From Geobacter sp. (GTDB lineage Bacteria; Desulfobacterota; Desulfuromonadia; Geobacterales; Geobacteraceae), in NCBI GenBank assembly GCA_003314535.1, contig POSG01000002.1, positions 186,001 to 250,000 on the forward strand: a stretch of 64,000 nt of DNA, read 5' to 3'. The notes under the pieces are model-generated. The model had not been told where the DNA came from and did not search any database. It saw only the letters and a list, made by a program, of their open reading frames with translations. This document shows, piece by piece, positions 56,225-63,862 of this stretch. The first letter of the stretch is position 1. Each line of letters opens with the position of its first letter. A program made the position numbers and the translations under genes.

Positions 56225-56644
56225 TCAGCCAACGGTGATGATGCCGTTTGCAACGGCAAATGGAAGCTTTGGCAGCGGTCTCGGAGGCGGGCCGGATATC
56301 ACCGCGCCGTCAGACGTATACCTCCCGCCATGACAGGGGCAGAAGAATTCCTGCCGATCCTTCTGCCACTGCACGATGCAGCCCATATGGGTGCAGACTG
56401 CGGACAGGGCGACAAGCGCTCCGCCAGGATGGTGCACCAGCACCGCTGCCGAACCGGCGTACTGGAAAAAGTTCGCCTCCCCTTCCCTGACGGCTCCTTC
56501 GGGAATCGTCACCTTCGAGCTTTCAAGCTGACTTGAAAGCGGCGAAAGATAACGGAACAACGGATAGATTATCCCTGCCGCTGCTACGGCTGCAATTCCG
56601 CCCAGACAGTACGCAAGAAATTTCCGACGGTCGTCGACACCCAT
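56225..56644 (-). CDS. Rieske 2Fe-2S protein of a bc-type complex
   Basis: 139 aa. N-terminal Tat-like start (DDRRKFLAYCLGG) and membrane helix, then the Rieske cluster boxes CTHMGC and CPCHGGRY with the usual disulphide cysteines, and a Pro loop GPPPRPLP. Short for the family but complete. First gene of the three-gene bc-type operon. Confidence 0.94.
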   Translation of the reverse strand: MGVDDRRKFLAYCLGGIAAVAAAGIIYPLFRYLSPLSSQLESSKVTIPEGAVREGEANFFQYAGSAAVLVHHPGGALVALSAVCTHMGCIVQWQKDRQEFFCPCHGGRYTSDGAVISGPPPRPLPKLPFAVANGIITVG

Positions 56645-56789
56645 TTATCCCCCCGAAAGATGCTTTGATCCGTTCCAATGCCTGAAATCGTCCAGAAAAA
56701 CACAAAGCGATGCTGCAATAAAGTGCAAAGATGTTTTTCATTATACCATGAGCAGGCTTTTTGAATACTTGTTGAAAACGGTGGATACT

Positions 56790-57033
56790 TTACACGATTC
56801 TCGACATCCTGTTCACTTGACGCTCCTCGACCAGTCCCAATACGGTTGCGGCATAGTGACGGTAATGGTCGTTTTCTTTGTGTCTTTCAAGCGCAGCAGC
56901 ATTCTCCCAGCTTTCATAAAAGATGAATATCGCTTGATCATTGCTGTCTTGATGCAAGCGGCACTCGATACAGCCTGGTTCCTTTCTTGTCGGTTCGACC
57001 ATCGAAAGCAGGCCGTCCCTCACGGATTCCAAA
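56790..57033 (-). pseudogene. Antibiotic biosynthesis monooxygenase (YgiN-like), 5' end removed by IS
   Basis: About 80 residues remain of a ~95-aa ABM-fold family protein: LESVRDGLLSMVEPTRKEPGC, YESWENAAALERHKEN. The N-terminal beta strand (usually M...V.A.....G) is missing. The frame reaches 57033, where the ISL3 terminus (GGCTCTT, from 57034) begins. A TTG (codon for the first Leu) could start translation but lacks a ribosome site. The missing 5' part was not found on the other side of the IS. Confidence 0.7.
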
Positions 57034-58300
57034 GGCTCTTCGTCGGATCAAGTGGGTAAAGGAGGTAATGAGGTGAACCTGAGTTTACCGGCGATTAGGA
57101 ATGCCATGGCTATCAGGTTCCGGGGATTTCGATAACCCCGAGCCCTTGCCTTAGCAGCCTGAATGAGGCTGTTGATCCCTTCAAGGAAGCCGGTGGTCAG
57201 ATTGCTGTCAAAGTGGCTCAAGATGCCGCTCCAGTGGTCTTTTACGGTATTCGCCATTTTTTTGATTAGTTTCAAGGAGCTTTTGCTGGCATCCTGATAC
57301 CAGTGGGTCAGTAATACCTCAGCCTCTTGGCGGCTTTCGGCGAAGTAAACGTTCTGAAGGTTCAGCTTGTGTAGGTAAGCTTCTGTGCTTTTCAAATTCT
57401 GACTGGTTATGATTGCGTTCAGGCGCTGTTCCTGCTCGGAAGTCAGGTTCTCCGGATTCTTGAGGAACAGGTATCTGCTTTTCTTCAGTATCTCCGGAAA
57501 GAGCTTGGCTTCTTCAGCCCTGACCTTGGCCATTGCGTCGTTCATCAACTTGATGACGTGAAAAGGGTCGAAGGTCGTTACCGCATTGGGAAGCTGCTCT
57601 TTGACACCCTTGATAAAGGCTTTTGACATGTCAATGGCCGCGTCGGTTACCTGTTCGGGGTCGCCGTTATGCGTCTTTAGGTCGGCGACAAATTCTTTGA
57701 CAGTTTCGTTTCCGTTGCCCGTGGTGCCGAACAAGAGCTTCTTCTTATCAAGATCGAAGAAAAAGGTAACGTAATCCTGGCTGCGTTTTACCGATGTTTC
57801 ATCCATGCCTACACGATGAACATCGGAGTAGTCCTCTTGGGCTCTCGCCATCTCAACATAGGTGTTGATTACCCGCCACAGACGGGTATCCGTGACGGCA
57901 AATAACCTGGCTATGACGTTTACCGGCATGTCTCGGCACATGGTCATCACCAACGCCTCGAACAGGAGAGTAAAACCTGAACCGGCACGAGCCCAAGGCA
58001 CCTTAACCTGTTTCACGCCGCACCCTTCGTTGGGACATTTGACCCGTGGAACCTTGGCGTGAAGATAGGCTTCGTACTGGAAGAAATTCATATGTCGCCA
58101 CTCTTTCTCCGTGGTGTCATAAACAGGAACCATTGCACCGCAGACCGGGCAGGGAAAGGTTGTTCCCCGTTGGAAGCCAATGGTGATGTCAAGACGGCTT
58201 GACTCCTTGGAAAAGCTGACCTCCGTAACCTCCCAGGGTGGGGCGATGCCCAGGGCGTGACCAAAAAGAACTTCAGGTTGCATGATCTTTTAAACCTCCG
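57034..58300 (-). mobile_element. ISL3-family insertion sequence
   Basis: The element contains one ISL3 transposase on the minus strand. The transposase-proximal 3' terminus begins GGCTCTTCGTCGGATCAAG at 57034, in line with GGCTCTT ends known for ISL3. The other terminus could not be located with certainty; the end given is only just beyond the transposase start. No 8-bp target duplication was recognised. Confidence 0.7.
57048..58283 (-). CDS. ISL3-family transposase
   Basis: 411 aa. Zinc-finger-like N-terminus (CPVCG, CPNEGCG) and helix-turn-helix, then the DDE catalytic domain: Asp in RVGMDETS, Asp in TFDPFHVIKLMNDA, Glu in TGFLEGINSLIQAAKARARGYRN, the last being characteristic of ISL3. 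The length is complete and no frameshift was found, so it may be active. Its stop codon lies inside the inverted terminal end. Confidence 0.95.
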   Translation of the reverse strand: MQPEVLFGHALGIAPPWEVTEVSFSKESSRLDITIGFQRGTTFPCPVCGAMVPVYDTTEKEWRHMNFFQYEAYLHAKVPRVKCPNEGCGVKQVKVPWARAGSGFTLLFEALVMTMCRDMPVNVIARLFAVTDTRLWRVINTYVEMARAQEDYSDVHRVGMDETSVKRSQDYVTFFFDLDKKKLLFGTTGNGNETVKEFVADLKTHNGDPEQVTDAAIDMSKAFIKGVKEQLPNAVTTFDPFHVIKLMNDAMAKVRAEEAKLFPEILKKSRYLFLKNPENLTSEQEQRLNAIITSQNLKSTEAYLHKLNLQNVYFAESRQEAEVLLTHWYQDASKSSLKLIKKMANTVKDHWSGILSHFDSNLTTGFLEGINSLIQAAKARARGYRNPRNLIAMAFLIAGKLRFTSLPPLPT

Positions 58301-58497
58301 GGTGAAATATGACAGCTATCTGTAGTGGCTCGCAATCATAATCACTCAGGACAGCAATCGTCCGGGACGGGCTCACTTAATTTGCAACTATATATTTGTG
58401 GTTTTCGGATTTTGTGGCTGATAGAGGAAAAAAGTTCGAGGTTGGTTTGGCTCTCCAGCGCGGATGGATCTGGGAAGAACTGGTATTCTTTAAAATA
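58284..58497. other. Non-coding stretch between IS and cytochrome/b5 pseudogene
   Basis: 214 bases. No gene. It holds a GGCTCTCC-starting repeat (58449) shared with 63026 and probably the unrecognised outer end of the IS. AT-rich near 58380-58430. Confidence 0.5.
58449..58474. repeat. Direct repeat copy 1 (ISL3-end-like)
   Basis: Starts GGCTCTCCAGCGCGGAT. It matches copy 2 at 63026-63051 in 23 of 26 bases, same orientation. It shares GGCTCT and a following CGGAT with the IS terminus at 57034. Possibly a solitary IS end. Confidence 0.6.
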
Positions 58498-59409
58498 TTA
58501 CCACCAGCGCCAGAGAGCCAGGATAAGACCAATGCCGAAAACTGCCGCTAGGTTTGAATAGGCCATAAAAATAAAGACCTTCTGGGGTATCGTCATGCCG
58601 GGACATGTTTCTTCCACGGAAAGGTTGCTGACAGCGGGTATGGCCATGATCTTGTCTTCGCCATGGGGCGCAAGCTTGAGCGCCTCCGTCAGATCCGAGC
58701 CGGCATGATGCCGCCCCATATGCACGCCATTTGCCCACAGCCTGCTGACAGTTACGTCGAAAACCCGGCCGCCGTAAGCGAAATAGGAGGACCTCCCTTG
58801 CTTGCCGTCTTAGTGTGATAACCCCTCCAGGGTAAACCCTTCGTCCCCTTGCTTTGCCTGTTGTCCATTCCTGCCGCGCAAGCGTGGGGCAATAATCACG
58901 AGGACAAACAGGGCGGAAAGAACCATCGTGAGGAAAAGGGCTACCTTGATAGTGAGAAGTATGCCGAAACGGGTATGCAGAAGCACATCCGTGGAGGTTA
59001 CCCTGAACCAGACGAGAATTCCCCCAGTTACGGCCATGATGATCATTGAGTAGATGCCGATGAGCATTTCCCCTTTCGGCAGCCCCTTGGCGGCTGATTT
59101 GGGTTTCAGGACCAGGTGGACGTAAAGAATGGTGCCAAACCAGAAAAAGCTGGTCATGATATGAATGAATCCGACCGCCAGTTTGAAAATCCGCTATCCA
59201 TAACCGGTGTCCGAGCCCTTTTCACTGGAGTGGATTGTCGTCTGGTACGTCTTGCCGGCACTTGTCAGTTCTCCTCCACCGGCGGGGTCAACATGACAGA
59301 CGCTGCAACTTTGACCGGTTTTTTGCGCATACTCCTCAGTTGCATGACTCAACCCAGACATGAAGCAAACGGCGGCAAAAATGAACAATAATTAGATTGA
59401 CAGTTTCAT
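58498..59409 (-). pseudogene. Cytochrome c - CopD-like membrane - cytochrome b5 domain protein with three in-frame stops
   Basis: One continuous frame of about 303 codons is interrupted by TAA (59392-59394), TAG (59194-59196) and TAA (58810-58812), without frameshift. Start ATG 59409 follows AAGGTAAACAAG. The parts in order: signal peptide (MKLSI, stop, LLFIFAAVCFMSGLSHA), a haem c motif CSVCH, a CopD-like three- or four-helix membrane region (FIHIMTSFFWFGTILYVHL...), a cytochrome b5-like domain (YFAYGGRVFDVTVSRLW, HMGRHHAGSDLTEAL), and a final membrane helix. Homologous organisation is known to me from Geobacter-type proteins. It is probably a decayed gene. Confidence 0.75.
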
Positions 59410-59477
59410 CTTGTTTACCTTATGCGTTTAAAAAAGTGGCGCGTATCAATTTCAGACAAATGGCTCAAGATGCGTTG

Positions 59478-60137
59478 TTACAATATTTCCTTACGTAAAT
59501 CTTCCAGCCCAATCTCTCCGACAATCTTGCCAATTCGGCAGGCGCGTTCCTTGTTTTTGAACCATGAAATTATGCGCTCGACAAGTTTGAGTGCCTCATC
59601 TTCGGACGTGACGGCCTCTGCAAGCCTTACCGCGAAACGGGGGGCAGCTCCGCCGTTACCTCCCAGCATAACGTTCCACCCTTTTGGCGTTCCGATCAGG
59701 CCTGCGTCCTTAATGCACACTTCGCTGCAGTCGTTCTGACAACCTGATATTCCCATTTTGAATTTTTTGGGCAGATTCACACCCTGAAACATCTTATCCA
59801 TTTTCAAACCTAAAGCAATTGAGTTTTGTTGACCACGCTTGCAATATGTGGCTCCTGGACAGATCTTGACATAATGCACGCAAAGGCCGGTGGCCGCACC
59901 TCCCATATCGCCCAGGTCAGCCGAGACCTCATCGAGTTTGTCCTCAGGCAGACCTATCAAGGCCATTCGCTGGGCACTTGTCATCTTGACCACCTGTATC
60001 CCATATTTCTCCACTACTTCAGCAAGCCTCCGCAATTGCTCAGGATTGACAAAACCTCCCGGCGTATTGGTCTTGATGGCATAGGTTTCCTTGTCGCGTT
60101 GCAGGATGGCAAACTTCTCAGGCAAGTCAGTTTTCAT
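59478..60137 (-). CDS. Small sirohaem sulfite/nitrite reductase-like protein
   Basis: 219 aa, the size of the low-molecular-weight assimilatory-type sulfite reductase described from Desulfovibrio. An N-terminal ferredoxin-like half (TNTPGGFVNPEQLRRLAEV) is followed by the sirohaem/4Fe-4S ligands CPGATYC (Cys93, Cys99) and CQNDC (Cys133, Cys137). It reduces sulfite, nitrite or another small anion by six electrons; which one is open. ATG behind AAGGGGGAATTC. Near the rubredoxin, a possible electron donor. Cytosolic. Confidence 0.85.
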   Translation of the reverse strand: MKTDLPEKFAILQRDKETYAIKTNTPGGFVNPEQLRRLAEVVEKYGIQVVKMTSAQRMALIGLPEDKLDEVSADLGDMGGAATGLCVHYVKICPGATYCKRGQQNSIALGLKMDKMFQGVNLPKKFKMGISGCQNDCSEVCIKDAGLIGTPKGWNVMLGGNGGAAPRFAVRLAEAVTSEDEALKLVERIISWFKNKERACRIGKIVGEIGLEDLRKEIL

Positions 60138-60248
60138 TTTTGAATTCCCCCTTTACATACACTATGGCTAGCAAACCCTATAATAATAAAAACCCAGTGT
60201 GTGAAGAAGATTAGTCTTTTTCATAACTTTCCCTCTTCTTTGAAACGG

Positions 60249-60291
60249 AAAGCCTGCGAGCGACACTTATGTGTGAGAACTCGCAGGCTTT
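60249..60291 (-). terminator. Hairpin after the rubredoxin gene
   Basis: A 12-bp perfect stem AAAGCCTGCGAG / CTCGCAGGCTTT with a 19-base loop, followed on the minus strand by a broken T run (TTTCCGTTTC). It begins 13 bases after the rubredoxin stop and may separate it from the sirohaem gene. Confidence 0.7.
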
Positions 60292-60304
60292 GCATAAATA
60301 TTTG

Positions 60305-60424
60305 TCATTTATAGGGAATAAACCTTGACCGGTCAGCCTTGCACGTGGGGCAGATTTTGGGCGGCTCGGGTCCGGTATGGATATAGCCGCAGACAAGGCA
60401 CTGCCATCTCTTCACATTTGGCAT
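60305..60424 (-). CDS. Mini rubredoxin (39 aa)
   Basis: ATG at 60424, eight bases after AGGAGGTGA, stop TGA at 60305. The product has two metal knuckles, CLVCG (Cys9, Cys12) and CPTC (Cys25, Cys28), separated by 12 residues with IHTGPEPPK, as in the rubredoxin domain at the end of rubrerythrins. It lacks the longer loop of true rubredoxins (~53 aa). A one-electron carrier in the cytosol. Its place between the TM1266-like gene and the sirohaem reductase gene suggests it serves one of the neighbours. Confidence 0.85.
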   Translation of the reverse strand: MPNVKRWQCLVCGYIHTGPEPPKICPTCKADRSRFIPYK

Positions 60425-60468
60425 GCTCAGCTCACCTCCTACCCAGCAGACAAGAAGATTTCAGAAAA

Positions 60469-60735
60469 CTAGTCATGACCAAAGACCATCTTCTGAACCT
60501 CCACACCGTCGAATCCGTTTAGCACATTGGCAAGCTCTTCGTACTTGGCAGGATCACCAACCATTTCCAGAATGATCAGGCCTGAGCCGGCGCAGTAATT
60601 ATCGGACACCTCATGAAGCCCGATCCTGGTCTTGATGTTACATCCAAAGCCCGTCAGTATCTTCTGAATCTCTGGCGCATTTTTTATCCTGTTCTGCAGA
60701 TGAATACCTAAAACTACATGAGTACCTTTTTCCAT
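60469..60735 (-). CDS. TM1266-like ACT-fold protein (iron-only hydrogenase system regulator family)
   Basis: 88 aa. VVLGIHLQNRIKNAPEIQKIL, ILTGFGCNIKTRIGLH and LIILEMVGD are typical of the TM1266 family, a NikR-C/ACT-like fold with putative ligand binding but no DNA-binding domain. Two ATGs are close (60741, 60735); the second is better spaced from AAAGGAGC. It lies 27 bases after hcp. The family is often near [FeFe]-hydrogenase genes, but none is here; role unknown. Confidence 0.78.
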   Translation of the reverse strand: MEKGTHVVLGIHLQNRIKNAPEIQKILTGFGCNIKTRIGLHEVSDNYCAGSGLIILEMVGDPAKYEELANVLNGFDGVEVQKMVFGHD

Positions 60736-60762
60736 TTCCATGCTCCTTTCTTGACTGGGGTC

Positions 60763-62394
60763 TTACCCGAGAATGGCTTTGAGATCCTCGTCGGGGGTGG
60801 AGATTGGGGCGATGTTGAAATTCTCTACCAAGAAGTTAAGCACGTTGGGAGAGATAAAGGCCGGGAGGCTCGGTCCCAGCTTGATGCTCTTGATGCCCAG
60901 ATGGAGCAGGGTTAGGAGAATTACCACCGCCTTCTGTTCGTACCAAGAGAGGATGAGCGAAAGCGGCAGGTCGTTCACCCCGCAGTTGAAGGCTCCCGCC
61001 AGGGCCACCGCTATCTGGATCGCCGAGTAGGCGTCGTTGCACTGGCCCACGTCCAGCAACCTTGGGATGCCGCCGATGTCGCCGAAGTCGAGCTTGTTGA
61101 AGCGATACTTGCCGCAGGCAAGGGTCAGAATCACACAATCCTTTGGTACTTTCTCGGCGAATTCCGTGTAGTAATTTCTTCCCGGCTTGGCCCCGTCGCA
61201 GCCGCCGATGAGGAAGAAGTGCTTCACCGCTCCCGCCTTCACCGCCTCGATCACCTTGTCGGCGACGCCGAGCACCGCGTTGTGGCCGAAGCCGACAAGG
61301 ATCTCCTGGCCGGGGGCGTCGGGGAGTCCCGGCAGGGACAACGCCTTCTCGATGACCGGTGTAAAATCCCATCCGTCAATGTGAGGAATGTCAGGCCATG
61401 CAACCACTCCCCAGGTGAACAGGCGGCCGGTGTATGCCTGTGCCGGACGCTGGATGCAGTTGGTATTGAAGATGATGGCGCCGGGGAAGTCGGGGAACTC
61501 CTTGGCCTGGTCCTGCCAGGCGCCGCCGAAGTTGCCGACCAGGTGAGGATACTTCTTCAAACCCGGATAGCCGTGGGCGGGTAGCATCTCTCCGTGGGTG
61601 TAGATGTTGATCCCCTTGCCCTCGGTCTGCTTGAGCAGTTCTTCAAGCATGCGCAGGTCGTGGCCGGAGACGAGGATGGCCTTTCCGGCTTTGGTGCCGA
61701 GCTGGACTTTGGTGGGGACCGGATGGCCGTAGTGTCCCGTATTGCCCTCGTTGAGCATGCCCATGACCTTGAGGTTCATCTTGCCGCACTCCATGGCAAG
61801 GCCGACGTAGTCCATGAGGCCGAGCGAGGGGTCGGCGGTGGCCGCCAGAGCCTTGTGGAAGAAAGCGTAGACCTCCTCGTCTTCCTTGCCGAGGATCTTC
61901 GCGTGGTCGGCGTAGGCTGCCATCCCTTTGAGGCCGTAGGTGAGGATTTCGATTGCGGAGCGGATGTCCTCGTTCTCGTGGATGGCAGGGATGCCGTACT
62001 GCTCAGCCTGCTTGACAAGGTCTGACGCGGGTGTCCAGGAAGCCGGACCGGAGGTGAATTGCGGTGCGGCGATGCCGTTCTTCTCCCTGAAAGCCTTCTC
62101 ATAGAGGCTTTTTGACTTGTCCTTGAGTTCCCCGCACTGCTTGATGAGGGTTTCAAGTCTTGCCGGGTCGAAATCGACATTGGTGACGGTTGTGAAAAGC
62201 CCTTCGAGAATAAACCCGTCAATTGAGGGATCTTTTGCCCCCAGGCCGCGTGCCTTGTCGGCAAAGAACGCAAGACCCTTCAGGCCATACAGCAGGTTGT
62301 CCTGGAGAGCCGCCACTTCCGGTTTCTTGCCGCAGACTCCCGATATTTCGCATGCGATTCCTTTTGCTGTCTGCTCACACTGATGACAATACAT
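60763..62394 (-). CDS. hcp: Hybrid cluster protein (hydroxylamine reductase), class I
   Basis: Reduces hydroxylamine or, in current views, NO to N2O; a nitrosative stress protein. The N-terminal cluster motif is C3-x2-C6-x8-C15-x5-C21 (CHQCEQTAKGIAC...GVC), the spacing of class I Hcp. Hybrid-cluster ligands include ENEDIRSA, NTNCIQRPA, CDGAKPGR and LACGKYRFN. 543 aa, complete. AGGAGG five bases before ATG. No hcr reductase is adjacent. It is followed by the TM1266-like and rubredoxin genes and preceded by the RIC remnant on the same strand. Confidence 0.94.
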   Translation of the reverse strand: MYCHQCEQTAKGIACEISGVCGKKPEVAALQDNLLYGLKGLAFFADKARGLGAKDPSIDGFILEGLFTTVTNVDFDPARLETLIKQCGELKDKSKSLYEKAFREKNGIAAPQFTSGPASWTPASDLVKQAEQYGIPAIHENEDIRSAIEILTYGLKGMAAYADHAKILGKEDEEVYAFFHKALAATADPSLGLMDYVGLAMECGKMNLKVMGMLNEGNTGHYGHPVPTKVQLGTKAGKAILVSGHDLRMLEELLKQTEGKGINIYTHGEMLPAHGYPGLKKYPHLVGNFGGAWQDQAKEFPDFPGAIIFNTNCIQRPAQAYTGRLFTWGVVAWPDIPHIDGWDFTPVIEKALSLPGLPDAPGQEILVGFGHNAVLGVADKVIEAVKAGAVKHFFLIGGCDGAKPGRNYYTEFAEKVPKDCVILTLACGKYRFNKLDFGDIGGIPRLLDVGQCNDAYSAIQIAVALAGAFNCGVNDLPLSLILSWYEQKAVVILLTLLHLGIKSIKLGPSLPAFISPNVLNFLVENFNIAPISTPDEDLKAILG

Positions 62395-62438
62395 AGTAGC
62401 CTCCTATTGTTGGTATGGTGCACAACAATCGTGTGCTC

Positions 62439-62651
62439 TTATTTCCGGGTGCACAACTCTGTGTCCTTGCACAGCTGCGCCTTTGGAAAGAGGATGTTGT
62501 TTTCAAGGTGGACGTGTTTGTGGAGGTCGTCCTCGAATTCCTTCAACTTCTGGTAGGCAACCATGAAGGTATTGCAGGCATCGGGCGGCAGCGTATAGTC
62601 GTTCGCGAGATGGCGGATGGCGTGAACCGCATTGCCGACTTCATCGTGCTC
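62439..62651 (-). pseudogene. Remnant of an iron-sulfur cluster repair protein (RIC/YtfE/ScdA), C-terminal part
   Basis: About 70 codons of a haemerythrin-like domain remain: EHDEVGNAVHAIRHLANDY, LKEFEDDLHKHVHLENNILFP, ending in TRK and TAA at 62439. The two His-Asp/Glu motifs of the di-iron site are partly kept, but the N-terminal two thirds of the ~220-240 aa family are missing and the frame is closed upstream (TGA TAG). It ends 44 bases before hcp; ric and hcp often work together against nitric oxide. Confidence 0.72.
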
Positions 62652-62826
62652 CCCGCACCAGCAAGGCGTTGGCTATCAGAGAACGATGCCAGCGCCGCGG
62701 TACGATCTCGGCACACATGACGGCAACTTGTTCCCGTCTGCTGAACTCCATCAGTTTCTCAATGTTCTCCGCTCTTCTCACCAAATTTAAACGGGCCTTG
62801 CTGAAAACACATATTAAGTATACCAC
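62650..62826 (-). pseudogene. Remnant of a DUF488-family protein, C-terminal part
   Basis: A short frame contains KLMEFSRREQVAVMCAE then RRWHRSLIANALLVRG, matching the DUF488 end (VALMCAE..P..CHRSLIADAL..RG); the usual Cys before HRS is Trp. The N-terminal half is missing. Its reading frame runs directly into the RIC remnant in another frame near 62650, so two gene pieces were joined here. Confidence 0.55.
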
Positions 62827-62981
62827 TGAAGTGGATGACGCATAGGTGATGTTTTCTGACCATTTCCTGAGCCATCAACGGAAGGAGTGATTTTTTCTGT
62901 CAGTCACGACTGGAAATTTTTTTGGATCTGTGAGTGGCGGAAAAGAAGAAGGCCCATAAAGAAAGAACTCCTTGGCATGAA

Positions 62982-63018
62982 AAAAGTGGGACTTTCCATT
63001 GAGAAAAGTCCTACTTTT
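62982..63018. repeat. Long inverted repeat
   Basis: AAAAGTGGGACTTT (62982-62995) pairs with AAAGTCCTACTTTT (63005-63018): 14 pairs with one G-T, 9-base loop. It lies 8 bases before the repeat at 63026 and may belong to the same element end. Confidence 0.6.
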
Positions 63019-63025
63019 GGAGTAT

Positions 63026-63051
63026 GGCTCCCCAGCGCGGATAAATCTGGG
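63026..63051. repeat. Direct repeat copy 2 (ISL3-end-like)
   Basis: Starts GGCTCCCCAGCGCGGAT; 23 of 26 bases agree with copy 1 at 58449-58474. Same orientation, 4.6 kb away; the hcp to cytochrome/b5 block lies between. Confidence 0.6.
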
Positions 63052-63371
63052 CAATGGCAAAAGCATCTAATTTTCAGACAAGAAAAGGTTCCTCACACAA
63101 AACTGTGCAAAGAAGAGCATGCAAAGAATCCTTTGCCAGCGTTTCCACTTCAATGCCCTTTTCCTGGCAGGCCGCGGCTGTGGTGCCGTCAACCGCCTAG
63201 CGGCAAATTAAACTCAGCCGGCCGATACTGACTTGTTTCCTGACAAATAACAGGTATTATATAGTAACAAACAGGCAAGATGCCGGGAATCCTCCCAGGC
63301 GTCTTACGGGTGGCTTTCCCCGGGAAGGCATGCCACCCTTGTAAAATTATAATAACTTATGGTAAACAGCC

Positions 63372-63833
63372 ATGGGATTTTGCCTGTCAAAACGTTTTGT
63401 GTCCATTCTGGCGCTTTCGGGCATGGCCGGGGTGCTGCTTGCGCTATTTCTGCTCTTCGGCCCGCCAAAGATGCTGGCCCGTTCGGAATCTCCCGATTTC
63501 TGCGCTTCCTGCCACGTCATGGAAGAGCAGCACACCGCCTGGCGCCATGCCGGCGCCCACCGCAGCATCCGCTGTGTCGACTGCCACCTTCCCCATGACA
63601 ACACCGCAATCCACTATACCTGGAAATCGATCGACGGCATAAAAGACGTTGTTGTATTCTTTTCCGGCAAAATTCCGGATCCCATAACCCTTTCCCGGCA
63701 CGGGCGGCAGGTGCTCCAGAGCAATTGCATTGCCTGCCACAGCGAAACCGTGTCGGCCATGGATACGACCCGTATCTGCTGGGATTGCCACCGGCAGATG
63801 AACCACAAACTCACCGGTATCATCGCGGATTGA
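63372..63833 (+). CDS. nrfH: Cytochrome c nitrite reductase small subunit (NrfH, NapC/NirT family)
   Basis: 153 aa membrane-anchored quinol oxidase subunit that feeds NrfA. One N-terminal helix (about 10-30), then four haem motifs CASCH, CVDCH, CIACH and CWDCH. The first is preceded by SESPDFCASCHVMEEQ, the NrfH pattern with a Met ligand. The start ATG has no obvious ribosome site; this is the best start for the helix. It lies 29 bases before nrfA. Confidence 0.92.
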   Translation: MGFCLSKRFVSILALSGMAGVLLALFLLFGPPKMLARSESPDFCASCHVMEEQHTAWRHAGAHRSIRCVDCHLPHDNTAIHYTWKSIDGIKDVVVFFSGKIPDPITLSRHGRQVLQSNCIACHSETVSAMDTTRICWDCHRQMNHKLTGIIAD

Positions 63834-63862
63834 ACCCGACTTTCTCACGAGGGGGACATACA

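Larger units (their letters stand above)
62827..63371. other. Degenerate intergenic region before nrfH
   Basis: 545 bases. It contains the hairpin 62982-63018, direct repeat copy 2 (63026) and, on the minus strand, a short open stretch ending at 63074 (GTTAAACQEKGIEVETLAKD...) that could be the end of a lost gene; it weakly recalls the end of uroporphyrinogen-III synthase, not a firm call. A possible nrfH promoter is TTGTTT-16-TATTAT near 63229-63256. Confidence 0.5.

Noticed and set aside
59194-59196. Pyrrolysine at the TAG of the cytochrome/b5 gene
   Set aside because: Two TAA stops interrupt the same frame, so Pyl at TAG alone would not restore the protein, and pyl genes are not seen here.
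60211-60396. 61-aa frame on the minus strand overlapping the rubredoxin
   Set aside because: It is in another frame, without motif, and spans the terminator hairpin.
62415-62720. 101-aa plus-strand frame
   Set aside because: It is antisense to the recognisable RIC remnant and has no family features.
63074-63200. Minus-strand open stretch as an end of uroporphyrinogen-III synthase
   Set aside because: Only about 40 codons with weak resemblance; not enough for a call, mentioned only in the intergenic entry.
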